Part shown: one piece after another, positions 12,024-24,710 of the stretch | Layout: each line of letters begins with the position of its first letter | Numbering within the stretch: position 1 is the first letter of the stretch | Assembly (NCBI GenBank): GCA_011800805.1 | Contig: MPNW01000057.1 | Span: 164,429-228,428 of the forward strand | Length of the DNA: 64,000 bases | Source: Hirudo medicinalis | Taxonomy: Eukaryota; Annelida; Clitellata; Hirudinida; Hirudinidae | Direction: 5' to 3' | The notes under the pieces: generated by a model | What the model was told of the DNA's origin: nothing | Database searches by the model: none | Seen by the model: the letters and a program-made list of their open reading frames with translations, nothing else | Position numbers and translations under genes: made by a program

Positions 12024-15000
12024 TTAAATATCTCCGATGTCAATCTCAGCACCCTCATCTTCACCAGGTGATGAGTCAAATCTCTTTGCTTTCCACTCAA
12101 TCTTTGCCTGTTCTTTGTCAACGTCACTCCATTTCCATTTCTGAGTGATGGACTTACTGTCACAAGGCATCATGAAGACTTCCTTCTTGCTTTTATCAGC
12201 ATCTAAGCATTGATTGGATGTTGGGTGGAAGAGTTGCTGAGTTTCCTAAAAAATTTAAAAATTTAAATTTAACAGAATAAAAAAGCATACAGCCAATAGC
12301 AAGCGATGTTTTCAAACCAATTGTTATAATTAAATTTACAAGTTAAAATATTAATATCATCATCATCATCATCAATATTTGCTAGATAATTATCAATAAT
12401 TGCAAATGGTCAATAGTTGCACTACATACAAATTGTGGAGAAGGAAATATCACATACAACATTGTACTTGAACCACTGGTTCCCTTGCATTCCATGACAA
12501 GGGAAGAGCACAACAGGAGCCCTGATGCTTGACTTTGAGGCATCAAAGCATGATGACCTTCCTTTTAGACGAATGTCCTTGTGCCAAGTCAGCTCAAACT
12601 TCTTCAAGTGGAAAATTACAATTTAACTGAAATTCAATAAACTGACCAAATTCACAGGGTAACATGTGTCCACGTACTTAAGTAATGCATCCCGAGTTGT
12701 GAGCGTCAGATTAATTCAAAAATTGATCACAAGCACTCAGGGAAATCACAAGCCTCATTTTAAATGTTTGATACTACATATGTTGCTACATTACTGTATT
12801 TGTTTGTATTACTTTGTTTGCTATATTATTATATTTTATGCCACAGAAAATATGGCTCCAAAATCAATGAAATTTAATTAAATCACATCAAAATTTGCTT
12901 CCAAAAACCATATCCTTTGAAAGAAAGCATATGCACCTCTGTGTAAATGAATCCATTCATATTATCATAATCATTATTATAATTACATAAATTGCAAACT
13001 CAACCTGCTCTCCCTTTCTGTGTGAATCATCGGACGAACACTGCTCCAATCCGAATCTCGAATTGTCCCGCACATTCGTGACGTCTACGCACATATCTGC
13101 GCCAACATTTCGAATCTTTTGAAGAAAGGCAGGTCGACGTCAATTTAAGTCATGAGAATTTAAGAGAAACAGGTCATACCTCGCCTTTGCCAACATTTGG
13201 TGGTTCAACCATCGGGTATTTCTTCGGGAGGTCGAACGCCACCTTCTCCATGAACCACTTGAATGGCTTACAATGAAGTCTTTCTCTGACGGCCATCTGT
13301 TCGGACAGATCTCCTGCATCGACATTTCTGTAATGCGGTCTTCTCGAGTACAAATATTCCTTGTATTCATCCATCCAAACCTCGGCTACTCTTTTATAGT
13401 TCTGGAAAGGGAAGATTTAAAACTCAGACATAACATCATCTGAAAACCACTCATAACTTCAACAATATTAATTATAGAGAATTGATATGAATAACATTTT
13501 CTGAAGTGGTGAATATTGAATATTTCTGAAACATGAAACTGAAGTAAGCCTTACCCTGGCTATGAAGTCACCAATACCTGGATTTGGGAAAGGAGCAAAT
13601 TTCCTATAAACATGTCCAACTCTAGAACATGGCGCATCCACCATAATGCCATGACATTGCCAAATCTGCCACATTAAGACAAAAGACCTTTTTTATGATT
13701 CATATGTTACATATCACGAATCAATATCTTACAAATTTCACGTCACGTGCAATCACCAGCAATATTTGAATCACAAAAACTGAATCACAATCTATAAAAT
13801 TTTTAATCGATTGTTTGCAACTGAATTAATTATTTATTAATTTCCTCAATGACCTTGAACGACAGTTCATACTGTTCTCCTCCCCAAATGTCAAGTCCTG
13901 GATCATAACCACCCAGCTCCCAAAACCATTTGGTACTGATGGCAAATAAACCACCAGCCATGACTGGACTCCTGCAATAAGAAGTTGAATGTAAGATCTA
14001 GTGGTAATGGGTGTTAAACAAACAAGCAAGATCTACAAATGCACATTGGTTGAAGTCACATGATAAGTTTTCATGCTCCAGAAACCAAGTGGTTTTACAT
14101 GTGTTGATTAATGTCTGCACACTCAGATGATTAGACAGTTAGAGGCAGGATCGAGCTCGCAAAATAGCACCCCGAGCGAGCATTTTACTGTAAACTATCG
14201 CGTCCCGCTCGCATCACAAAAGCCCGTGCCGTTACATAACTGCAAGGTACAGAATAATGAAACTTTTTTGCAACCTAAAGAATGTTTGACAATCTGCCAC
14301 TGCTTACTTGAAAGGCCTGGCTGGGTTCTCCAGATCCTTCTTAAGAAGTGGTAACCTCTTGTAGTAGAATTCCCAATCAAAGGCACCTCTAGAACCTTCG
14401 TCTTGAGCTCGATATTCGAATGTTTCGTAGTCAATGACGTCGATGAAAGGACAGACGACTGTTTTGTAATTCTTTGTTATTGGCTCTAAAGGCATTCAAA
14501 AATTAATTGCATCAAATTGTTAACTGATATCATCATCATCGATTCAACCTAACAATGGAGGAAGCCAATTGTAGTTTGCCTCAACATGCGAGTCAAGGAA
14601 AATGATAACTTGGCCTGTGGCCACCTTGGCCCCTGCAATTCTGGTCCTTATGAGACCTTCTCTCCTTGATTGCCTGACCACCTTCACCAGATTTCCAAAG
14701 TGTTCAGCCACATAATCATCCAGCTGTTTCTTGCAATGTTCTGAGTAATAATTGATATAATTCTTGATTTCAAGTAGAATGAATCTATTGGACGATGAAA
14801 AAGGTAAGGAAATAAGATTTATGGCAAAAATCATAGCTTAGCCTCAGACAAACATTCTTAGCACTCAGTTTATCTCTTGATGGATACCTATCCTTTATCT
14901 ATTTATGCTTGAATTCAAGTATTGTTCAACATTTGTTAGGCTGCAATTAATTTCAGAGACCCCCAAAATTATTTTTTTTTTTGCAGTTTTACACAATAAT

Positions 15001-16837
15001 CGATGGTGAATCCCATCGAAGGACATCCTCATCGCTTTAACAAATGCTTGCCAAAACACAACACATCATCGTCGTCACTAAAATATTTCATTTAGAACCT
15101 CAGCTACACTCCTCATAAGAATTGATTGACAATTAACTACATAAAATCTATTTCAATGCACTTTTATTACAAGCTGTCTTAGCAATTTCACACAATCATC
15201 CATAAATTCAAATGGCCTTTGCTCTTCATGATTAAAGTAAATTGCCTCTTTAGGATGAAATCATAAAAAATCACCCATAACATGAAAAAGAACTCCAATA
15301 GACAACTGACATCATTGATTTTTTTTTTTTAAATAACCTATGTTTAAGATATTCAAGGTCGATATTTCAATATAACCTCTCGGATGCGACATTCGACAAA
15401 ACCAAATAATAACGACAAAATTCAGTTTCCATCGATCCGAGGAGCGGTCGCAGGTCATGCCTTGCACGCAGGTGGCAACACGTGTTAAAAAGAATAAAAT
15501 AAATCAATTAAAATCACAATTCAACAGGTGTCGTCGTAAACAAAAGCCTCGACAACATCCTTCCGTGCCCTTCTACCGTGTTTCATGTCATCCATACAAA
15601 GCCAGAATGCAGTGATATATCAATTCAATTTGTTACACCAATTGTGTGCTAATTCAATCTAATTAATTATAATTAATCCCAAATAGATGTTAATGTGAAT
15701 AATAAAGTTACCCTTTGTGCTGAAATCATCGACCAGGATGATTTCGTGGAGAAGTTTCTTTGGCGATCTGTTGATGACGGATTTCACGCTCCTTAGGAGC
15801 GTCGACCAATGTTCATTGTGGAATGGAATGACGACGCTGGCGTTCACCAGCTCCGGTAGATATTTCTTTCCTTTGCATCTTAAAACATTTGTGTCAACAT
15901 TAAGCAATATTCAACTATTTTCAAATTTAAGAATCCAAATTAAATATCAGCTCATGATGAGATTTACACATGTAAATATCAAATTAACTTTTTGATCATG
16001 ATTATGTGTTCTTAAATTTAAACTTTTTGTCATCCAACAACAAATGTATTTCAGTTTCTTTCTTCCATAATTTCAAATCTTAAATATAATGTTCGCTCGG
16101 TCATCAACATAAAGCATCCTTTAAATGCATTATGGTTAATGTTAACTCTAAAAACAAATTCATTGAAATATTAACAAATTAATTTATAAAAGTGTAGATT
16201 ACTTACTGAGGATGTCTGATGTCTTTAATGGACCTGTCGAGGGAAATCCTGTCGCTAGCTAAAGCATTAAATCCATTCACAGAGTACAGTTCCGCTTTTT
16301 GCCGATCATCGTCGGCAGAAAGGAAAACGGCTGCACCTCCTTCTCCAGGACCTTACATTAAACAATGTAAGCACCAAATGTTAAATCGAACATGCTTTGA
16401 ATTTCTATCTTAACATGGACCTTAAGGTAAACAAATTCAGACCTGTTCTTTTGCTGTCTTCTTCCAAAGCTGTATAATTTTGCCAATCTATTTTATTACT
16501 GTCTTTCTGCCCAGTGGCTGCTAAGGTTGCAACCAAGTTTCGAACTTGTGACAAAGGCTTGTTCTTTATTTCCCATTCTCTCTATAATTTAAATTTATTA
16601 TCATAGAAATTTCTGATAAATTGCATTATACAATTGATTAACTTACTGGAACAAAAATTTTATTCAGGTCTTCAGGATCAACTGGCTTATCACCTTTAAG
16701 AACAAACTCGTGATGCCGATGTCTTGGCTTTGTAAGCTTATTTCTCCGAATATAAGCTTTAAAATTATTGGTCCGAGAGTTAGAAAAAAGGCGGCAAACA
16801 CCAGATATTTGATAATAGTCACAGTATTTCTCCTCAT
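12024..16837 (-). CDS. Polypeptide N-acetylgalactosaminyltransferase, GALNT10-like (12 exons, about 646 aa, one frame break)
   Basis: Golgi type II enzyme that starts mucin-type O-glycans by moving GalNAc from UDP-GalNAc to Ser/Thr. Exons: 16837-16647, 16581-16443, 16351-16207, 15878-15712, 14740-14549, 14485-14308, 13971-13854, 13665-13555, 13401-13180, 13115-13005, 12601-12458, 12245-12024. The N-terminal anchor is [18 protein letters not shown]. The GT-A catalytic half carries VVIPFHNE, the metal-binding DSH (near residue 265) and REGLIRTR. The Gal/GalNAc-T motif is [16 protein letters not shown] ricin-type beta-trefoil follows from about residue 490 ([24 protein letters not shown]). The [16 protein letters not shown] and [15 protein letters not shown] blocks are closest to GALNT10 in memory. 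Exon 1 is 191 nt and needs one extra base between the anchor and the stem (about 16750-16790) to join frames. All other phases agree. Confidence 0.93.
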
Positions 16838-17313
16838 CTTAATTTAATATTTACAGCCCTAAAAGTCTTCCCATAACAAACAACACCTGAAACGTCTACG
16901 ACACAACAAACACACCAAATCTATCGGTACCTCCGCCCTAAAGCATCAACGCGAAGGTAATGAAAGAACACGTTTCACTCAACTCAAAGCCCCCTAGCCA
17001 CATCATCGACAAGAAACGAAATAAAAATAATAGTTTGATAATGTAAACAATATAAGATAAAGACAGGATCATATTACAAAATAGACGCTTATTGCAGTTT
17101 GCTACCACGCACACTCAAATATATGAACAAATTAAGAGTTGGCATTAATAGTCTAAGCTATTTATTCCTTGCATAAACGATACTGCCTTTTGGAGACCTT
17201 ATAAATTCTGTTCTTTGAATCTTAAATTCATCATACTTATAGATATAATATCTGAAGCACATAAAACTCTTTGATCTTAAGCATACCTTAATGTAAGCGT
17301 CAGGTGCATTGTT
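16838..17313. promoter_or_regulatory. Short divergent intergenic region, GALNT | FPGT
   Basis: The start codons of the minus-strand GalNAc-transferase and the plus-strand FPGT lie 476 bases apart, head to head. A shared bidirectional promoter is likely from geometry. I see no TATA box or obvious palindromic site. Confidence 0.5.
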
Positions 17314-19139
17314 ATGCAGAAGATATCTGCCATGTTTGGAGATTTCACAGAAAAGGTGAATGTTTACTGCTATCGTGATTTAATCAAGTAATAATGAATC
17401 AGTTTTCCATCATCGTCATTTAATGGAAACAATTTGATATACAGATAAAGCGCTTTGTTGCCAAGAGTTATGCAGAATACGATGGATATAGAAGACGTGA
17501 CAAAAGTGAACTATTATTCAGATATTGGGATATTGTCGTCCTCACTGCATCGGATGAAGAACAAAAGATGGCGTATAAGATGCAGATTGATAAAAAACTG
17601 AAAAACAAAGAAGTTATTTCAGGAGTCGATTATCTGGTCATTGCTGATACTGTTGGTCCAAAGATAGGATGTGGTGGAGCCACAATGAATGTGATATCTG
17701 AGTTGAAAAGCATTTATGGTGAATCGTTTAAGTCACTATATGTCCTTGTCATTAATGCTGGAGGTTTCAGCCAAAGACTTCCAAGTTCAAGTGCCTTAGG
17801 AAAGATTTTCATGGCTCTTCCTTTTGGAAACCCCATGTGGTCCTTGTTTGATTTAAAGTTGGCATCATATATACCTTTCCTGCAAAGAATGAAGCCAGGA
17901 ATTTTCCATGCAGCCTCTGATACTATTGAACTTTTCCATATCAACGAGAACTCAAGGTTCACTGATTGGAATTTCAATCAAAAAGGCTTGACAGCAGTTG
18001 CACATCCCTCACCTGTTGAAATAGGGGTGACCCATGGAGTGTTTGTTCCAACTAAACTTTTGAGCTTCAGTTCATGTGTCATGTTTCTAGATTGTTGTGA
18101 AGTTTTGCAAAAGCCATCTCTGGAGACTTTAGAAGAAAAATGTGCAATTATGAAAATTGATGCCAAGGACTCACTGTTGAGAGAATTTGTTTACACAGAC
18201 AGTTGCTTTTTTGTTGATCAAGAATTCATTAAGGAGTTGGGTAATTTCTATGAAAAAGAGAAACCTTTGACTTGTGAAATAGATGCCTATGGCGATTTCA
18301 TGAGATGCCTTGGGCAAAATTCTAGTCCTGACTTTAAAAATGATTTCAAAAACGTTTTAACTTCAAATGCTAATCTAATTTTAACAAGAGAAAAACTCTA
18401 TGAACACTTACACTCGTTCAATTTGAATGTGCTTGCCTTCAATGATTCACAATTTTTTCATCTTGGAACTATGAGAGAATACATTGAAAACCTCAGTCAA
18501 CATGGTATTCTCTTTGAAATGATTGGTTGGCAACAGCAAGTTTTAACTTCCATAACAGATCCAAACTCACAAATTGAGGGCAGCAGCACTTCCATGCACT
18601 CCTTTTTTGAGGACAAAGTCACAACAGGGACTCAAAGTGTGATAGAATACTGTCATTTTGCATGTAATGTGGATATTGGTAGTTTGTGCATTGTTAGCAA
18701 TTGCTCTGCTAAGGAGTTGCCTCGAGACACCGTCGTGACTATCCCATCAAAGTCGTTCGTCCATACCGTTCCGATTGCAGATGAAAATGGCAGTGGCTAT
18801 GTCACAATCATTTATGGCATTGACGACGACATCAAAAAGAGCTATGCAAATCCTAAAGACATTCTTTATTTGGGAAAGCCTCTAAAAGATCACTCTACAT
18901 TGAGTAAACTCTCCTTAGAGGGCAAAACCTTATGGAGCGCAGAGCTATTCCCCTGTCTGCCTGACCCTACCGGTTCACTATTGGCATCTCTGAACCTTAC
19001 GAACCCCGACGTAGAAACTTTCTCCCTCGGAAGATACTCTGCAAGCTCGGTGATGCGGCACAAGGACGTCAAAATGATGCTCCACTATAGGCAATCTTTG
19101 TACGACTCAATCACTCTTAGCAATGGAGATAGTAAATGA
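17314..19139 (+). CDS. FPGT: Fucose-1-phosphate guanylyltransferase (2 exons, 578 aa)
   Basis: Makes GDP-L-fucose from L-fucose-1-phosphate and GTP, the last step of the cytosolic fucose salvage pathway. Exon 1 is 17314-17355 (MQKISAMFGDFTEK, donor AAG|GTGAAT). Exon 2 is 17445-19139 (acceptor ATACAG|ATA). The phase is 0 and the CDS is 1737 nt. The family blocks are all present in order: WDIVVLTASDEEQKMAY near residue 45, the glycine-rich GPKIGCGGATMN, the signature GGFSQRLPSSSALGKIF near residue 110, AHPSPVEIGVTHGVF, VYTDSCFFVD, CEIDAYGDF, and the C-terminal left-handed beta-helix-like half. Length is close to the human enzyme. It is a stand-alone guanylyltransferase, not fused to fucokinase. 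The first exon is the weakest part; an ATG inside exon 2 at 17568 would remove conserved sequence. Confidence 0.95.
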
Positions 19140-19210
19140 TAATTTGCAGCTGATGCCATTTTGTATCATTTATTCCTCGGCAATTTTTCAAGTAAATGCG
19201 CGTCAGAATT

Positions 19211-19216
19211 AATAAA
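19211..19216 (+). terminator. Polyadenylation signal of FPGT
   Basis: AATAAA 72 bases after the FPGT stop codon. Confidence 0.55.
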
Positions 19217-19983
19217 CTCTTTCGCAATGCCTCTGGTAATCTTAATCCCTGGTAGGTTATCGAAACATTCGAAAAATGCGATCTCTACCTGACTCAAGTA
19301 ATGGGACATTGAAACACATAACGAGTGGAAACAATTTAATTATATTTTAATTTTTTAAATCTAATTTTTTTTAATTTAATTAATCAATCTTAAATGGTGA
19401 CCACGTTGAATCGTTTGCTCGAACATCTCATGATTAGGTGTTATTCGTGCCGGCGGCTGGAGAAGTGGCAGGCAAAAGCCGACTCGAGGGCAGTGACTTT
19501 CGTCGTTCCCATGGAGATTTCCAGGGCTGTGAGGCGGGGTAGGGTACGATTAGGGAGGGAGTTAGGTACCAAAAGTCGCTGCCTGTGAATTGGCTTTTGC
19601 CCTTTTTGACCGAGAATCATCGATGACATCCAAAAATGTGAAACCAAGGATAGACATGATTCACGATTGAGAGAACTTTCGAATTCACCATGAAAAGAGG
19701 AAATTTATCACCAATCATAAACGATCGAACAAATGTCGTGAACTCGCTAAGAATCAGCCTTTAGAGGTGCTCAGCCAATAATTCCATGCAAAAATTTAAA
19801 CTCAATGGCTGGGCAAAACTAAAATAGTCTCTTGCCCAAGAATGCCAATGGCAAGAACAAAGCTATTTGTGTAAACACATGCAGGTTGGAAATTTGAATG
19901 GATTGTAGAATGATTGAAAATTGTGATCGTGCGGTTGACACCCACGTAGATATATATAGGGCAAAAAATATATTCAGTAAAAT
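19217..19983. other. Spacer between FPGT and LDB 3' ends
   Basis: Holds the probable 3' UTRs of the convergent FPGT and LDB genes. Short open frames here show no family match. Confidence 0.5.
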
Positions 19984-22452
19984 TCAATCGGTCAACTTAT
20001 TTTTGGGACTTTTGTCACCAAAGTTGTCAGTGGAAACCTGCTGCTGTGGATTAATTGCAGAACTACTCCTATTCACATCCTGCTGGAGAGGCCAGATGGA
20101 TGCTGGAGGAGTCCTCTTTTGGTTGGAAGTCTGAGAGTGAGGGGGATAGTAAGCGTCTTGGGGAGACGACCGAGGTTGATTGTGAGCAAAACTGGATGCT
20201 TGTTGAGCTGTTGTGCAGACACTGACTGGTGAACCTGCATTCAGGAATTCAAACTGGACCGTTTGATCGAGTTTATTGGAGCTCATTCCGTTGTTGACGT
20301 TCGGTCCGCGGTCTTGGCTCGATTGATTCGCATCGTTGCTCGGGTCGTACTGGGAGTTCTCCAGACGGGCAATCAGTCTTTCGTCCTTGTCACCAAATTC
20401 CCCTCCCATGAGGGTAGGTTCACCCACGACCATCACATCCTGCACCACAAATTAAAAATAAAACCAAAATCGCTCAAAGAACTTGGTTGTGATGATCGAC
20501 ATACCAAATGTTATCGTATACTGTCAAAAGAGTTAAGATGGAATGCTGGCTTAGAATTGAAAGAGGCAAAATATTTGAAAAATGCAAACATTGAAGTTGA
20601 AAACATCATTGTCACAATGAAGATGAATGTATTTCTCACACCAAGTATGGAGTTGAACATCTGAGGTTCTGGGGAGACCCTCTTTGACCTCGAGTTTGGG
20701 TTGACGCCATTGTTTGAGATGGTGCTGCAAGGTGTCGACGCGGTCGTCGTCGAGCAGTTCGTGGTGCTGGCTGAAGACGATTTCCTTTTTTTTCTCCTGT
20801 TTGACTGGCGATTTGCCTCTGAAGAAATAATGTGATGTCTTTAACTTTACATAAATAAATGGAACAAAACATAAAAATATGGAAAACACGACATTAAATA
20901 TTAAATAGCATAAATCTAAGAGGAAATAAAGAAAATTACATAATAAGCCTTAGGATCTAATGTCTAATTAAGTAAATCATAAATTTAAATTAGGATCACT
21001 GCGAATGAGTCGAGTGACTTCACCAGTGAAGATGGTTGAATGCTGCATCTGAGATACGATCAGCATTTTATTACAAATATATTTCCTTACCCGGAGGTGC
21101 GACCATCCTTTGCCACTTTTGGAAGAGTGTGGTTTTCAGACAATCTCTCGGACTGAGACCGTAAGCTTTGTGTCGTGACATGAGTTCTTGCATGGGCTCA
21201 AGAATCACACACAGCTGTTAGCAACAAATATGTAACTGCTCGGAAGTATGCTTTTGAAACAATTGCAATGAAAACAACAAACGTCAACCCTTAAGAAATT
21301 CAATGTGTAATTGGTCAGTCCCTGTCTCGTTATGTTCATGGCCAGATGATCTGCCATACCAGGATCTTGTTGCTTCAAAGATAGTCACAAAATTATCAAT
21401 TTCAGTGGTCAGCAGAGCACATGACAAAATCAGTCATTTAAATTTGTAAATACCCTCATAGCAACAACACTTCTGGGAATCAATTCGTAATGGTGATGGA
21501 TGGCAAAGTGCCAAGTGCGAATTCTCATCAGATCATCAAAAGTCATTTCAAGAACCAGTCTTCCCTCAGTCAGCACCTAAATAATTGAAGACCATTTCAG
21601 TGACATGTCTACTACATAATTCAATTATGTAATGAACCTTAGTGAAAATAGGTCTTGTGTGATGTGCAACCATGGAGGTTTGCTCACAATCAAGGATTAT
21701 TGTTGAGCTGTGACAGATTTCTTTTGAGTGCTTCAGTACAAAAAACAACTCAACAACTCCTCCTTCGAACAAACTTCTGAAGTACCGAGGAATCAAGGTG
21801 CGGCCTATTGCTGATGTTGACAATAAAATTTCTACTAAATCTGTTCTTATAAAATGATTACAAAAAAGTGAGTAAGTTACTATATTTTTTTAGGCCATCT
21901 TCAAGATAAAATGCTAATGTAAGGATGGCATCATCTTCAAAAAATTCTGTTGCAAAAGTGTCCCACCACAAATTGTCCACATCCTAAGAAAACTTAACAA
22001 TTTTTAGATATTGCTTAAATGAGATATAAGAAAATTGATACAAAAGAGGTTCATCTGCAACAAAAATCCAAAACATGAGATTTATTTTAATATTACTGAC
22101 TTGACTCCATTGCTGAAGCCTCCTGTTCATTTCATAAATCCTAAAATCTGGCTGGCCCATAAATGGCATGCGATGCCTAAAACACATTTTTTTTTATTAA
22201 AAAAGATGAGAGTAACTCCAAGATGATCAGCCAAATGACAAATTTACATCATAGGAATCTCCCTCTCTAGTCCTGGAAGTAAAACCTGTTGGATGGGCAT
22301 TCTGTTGAATCGGAACTGAGGAAGAGGAGGTGGTTGCCTGATGAGAAAAGGTGGAGGAAGAGCTGTTGACTGCAGGTGTTGTGCCACAGGGGGGCTGGTA
22401 CCTCTGAACACAGTATCCAGGTTTGGTTTAGTGGAATTCTCCAGCAGAGAAG
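19984..22452 (-). CDS. LIM-domain-binding protein, LDB/Chip/CLIM family (9 exons seen, start exon uncertain)
   Basis: Nuclear co-regulator that dimerises and bridges LIM-homeodomain and LMO proteins. Exons: 22452-22248, 22176-22101, 21983-21881, 21810-21638, 21576-21454, 21372-21289, 21214-21091, 20818-20640, 20439-19984, with consistent phases. Order: a proline-rich N-terminal region; the conserved start of the dimerisation domain (RIYEMNRRLQQW, NLWWDTFATEFFEDDA, IGRTLIPRYFRSLFEGG, EGRLVLEMTFDDLMRIRTWH); CVILEPMQELMSRH and FQKWQRMVAPP; a basic nuclear signal (NRRKKRK); and the LIM-interaction domain DVMVVGEPTLMGGEFGDKDE near the C-terminus. The first exon listed begins in phase 1, so a start exon lies upstream. 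A candidate is 23621-23579 (ATG, 14 codons plus one base, donor CAG|GTAATG), which would give 521 residues. Confidence 0.95.
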
Positions 22453-23578
22453 CTTACTAAAATTAAAATCTGCTATATCAAAATCATTATTGCTTCTAGC
22501 CTCTATATTTGATTAACATAGCCACTATAAAGTTTATAAGTCTCTTTGGTTAATACAAATTAAACGTAGGCTGCCTTACGCTTAGGGATGACAATATCCG
22601 AGGCACATAAATATTTCGCTAAATGACCAGGGATGAACAAGGTAACATGATCAAAATAAATAAACCCGTATGTACCGATCCAACTTACAGCAGAAACTGC
22701 GATACCCATCACGCTAAACTTGGATTTGGTTATGTAAGCGAAGAGCATAATAATAATAGTAATAATAATAAAAATTACAACATAGAAAAAGTTTGGTTTC
22801 TAGATAATAAAAGTGGTTAGCAAATTTCTCAACCATATCATTTATATATTTGACAATTAAGCGCGCTAAATAATTGATTCTGACATTCACTACAATAATG
22901 GCGGTAAAGTTAACCAACATTTTATTTTGCGAACAAATAATTGTAAAAAAAAACGTCATTCTATCTTTCCTTCAAAAATTGGTATTGGACTTAAATCTCA
23001 AACTGGTGCCTTGACGTTTTACATAACTTAATGAAATATATTCATTGGATAAGTTAAACTGACGAAGGATGATATTGTTTTAGTTACAACAAATTATCAA
23101 GTCAAGCATGCATATGTCTTTTATTTTTTTAAACTGGAAACAGCAATGTACCTTTCCTACCATCCTATTTCTTTAAATTATATTTTATTACAATAACTAT
23201 TTTTTCTAATTTTGCGAAAAACTCTTTTTTTCTACGGTGACTTATTCCTTCCTTAACACTTTTTCATTGAAAGTGTTTTAAATACCACTTTAGCGGAAGT
23301 TTCACTTAAGGATCTACTGAACTTGAGGTAAAAAAACTTATACGGATTTTATCGACTTATTTCGGTAATTAAAACTGATAAGTTACAAATGTTCATCAGA
23401 TGTCCGAGGTTATATGACATTTTGTGCCTAGGTTTGAGACAATTTAATTATATTAATTAATTTCTTGAATTTGAAGAATAATGTACGGACAAATCTGGAT
23501 AATCTTGGCTGGAATTTATTATTACCGATTGATATGGCTGAAAAGTACAAGGAAATGCAGAAATGTAAATATCATTAC

Positions 23579-23621
23579 CTGACAATGTAGTTACAAGTTT
23601 TAAGTTAAGGATGAGGTGCAT
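23579..23621 (-). CDS. Candidate first coding exon of the LDB gene
   Basis: ATG followed by 14 open codons (MHLILNLKLVTTLS) and one base, ending at a good donor TCAG|GTAATG. The phase matches the next LDB exon across a 1126-bp intron. Support is phase and donor only, and another upstream start exon is possible. Confidence 0.3.
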
Positions 23622-23888
23622 TACAAATGTTTAATATCCGTCGGTTCCGTGACAATTGCGCCGGATTTACCCAGGTGAAGGTCCCGGTGCAGTGTGGTGG
23701 TGGAGGCCCAGAAGCCTCTGCACCGGTTCTATTCTTCCCCCACACAAACAAAACCCTGACAAAAAAAAAGTTGTTTTTTTTATTGATGGAGGCCCCTAGA
23801 TGGAGTGCCATTTTTGAATTCCTTTAAAATACCAGATCGTCGTTTTTCACTCCCGCGTAGCTCTAAACAATAAATAGTTTAACGAAAG

Positions 23889-24008
23889 GTGGACTCTTCA
23901 AAAAACCAGAAGGAAAATACTGTTTGGACATATCTTGGCTTTGAGTACAACAAATTTAGAGAAAAGACTGGTGTGATAACTTGGAGGTGTAGACAGTGCA
24001 AATTATAA
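23889..24008 (+). pseudogene. BED-type zinc-finger fragment (transposase-derived)
   Basis: A 39-codon open stretch ends at TAA and contains the BED-finger start pattern: two tryptophan/aromatic positions (TVWTYLGFEY) followed by WRCRQC as the first Cys pair. BED fingers occur at the N-terminus of hAT transposases and of genes derived from them. The downstream His/Cys half is missing, so this is a fragment or a single exon of something not visible here. Confidence 0.45.
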
Positions 24009-24710
24009 AGTTAATTAACTGCAAAAGGCCAGGGTTATAACAATATATAATAAAATATATAAATCTACCTATACTACAATTACTTAAATTCGGTTTAAAA
24101 CGCCATAGCAGTTCTGTATTCACTTGAGCGCAACTGTTATGTGTCTGGTTACCTATCCGTCCTTCAAAGATAGTCCCGATTAATGGTAGCTTGCTTTGTT
24201 GAAATTAACTCACTGCCACCGATGTAAAGCTGTTTTATTTTACTCCATGACCCTTGATTTAAAAGGAGGCGTTTTAATGTCTCGAAGCATTAATATCCTC
24301 ATGATATTGCATCATGAACTCTGGCCAGAGGATTTGAAACCACAATTATTGCCGACTCCACATCCCCAATGCATGGAAGCTATTAGAAGTTGTGCCAATA
24401 AATTCTGATGTATCCTAGAGGAGATGCAACCATCAAAAACTGTCTTATTATGTAAATTGCTTTTTGCTGAGATATTAGTTGGAGATACGTCGTTAAGTAC
24501 TGTGTAATGGTTTAAATATTCATCAGAATATTATTTGGACCGAACAAGTTATGATAATTATTAAGATAAAAATGCAAAATAAACATTGAATTAGTTAATT
24601 TCTATCTATTTAACAGACATTGAATTTCAAATTATTAAAGGTATTGAATCAATTAAGCATCGAAGAAACATTCTCTCTCTCTCAGAACAACACGTCCCTC
24701 GAGTGATTTC
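24009..24710. other. Intergenic, no supportable gene
   Basis: A 70-codon plus-strand open frame ends at 24408 but has no recognisable motif. The rest is AT-rich and probably includes the 3' UTR of the lectin/CUB receptor gene. Confidence 0.4.

Noticed and set aside
20263..20664. 133-codon plus-strand open frame across the LDB 3' exons
   Set aside because: It is antisense to the LIM-interaction domain exon, whose conserved protein explains the openness.
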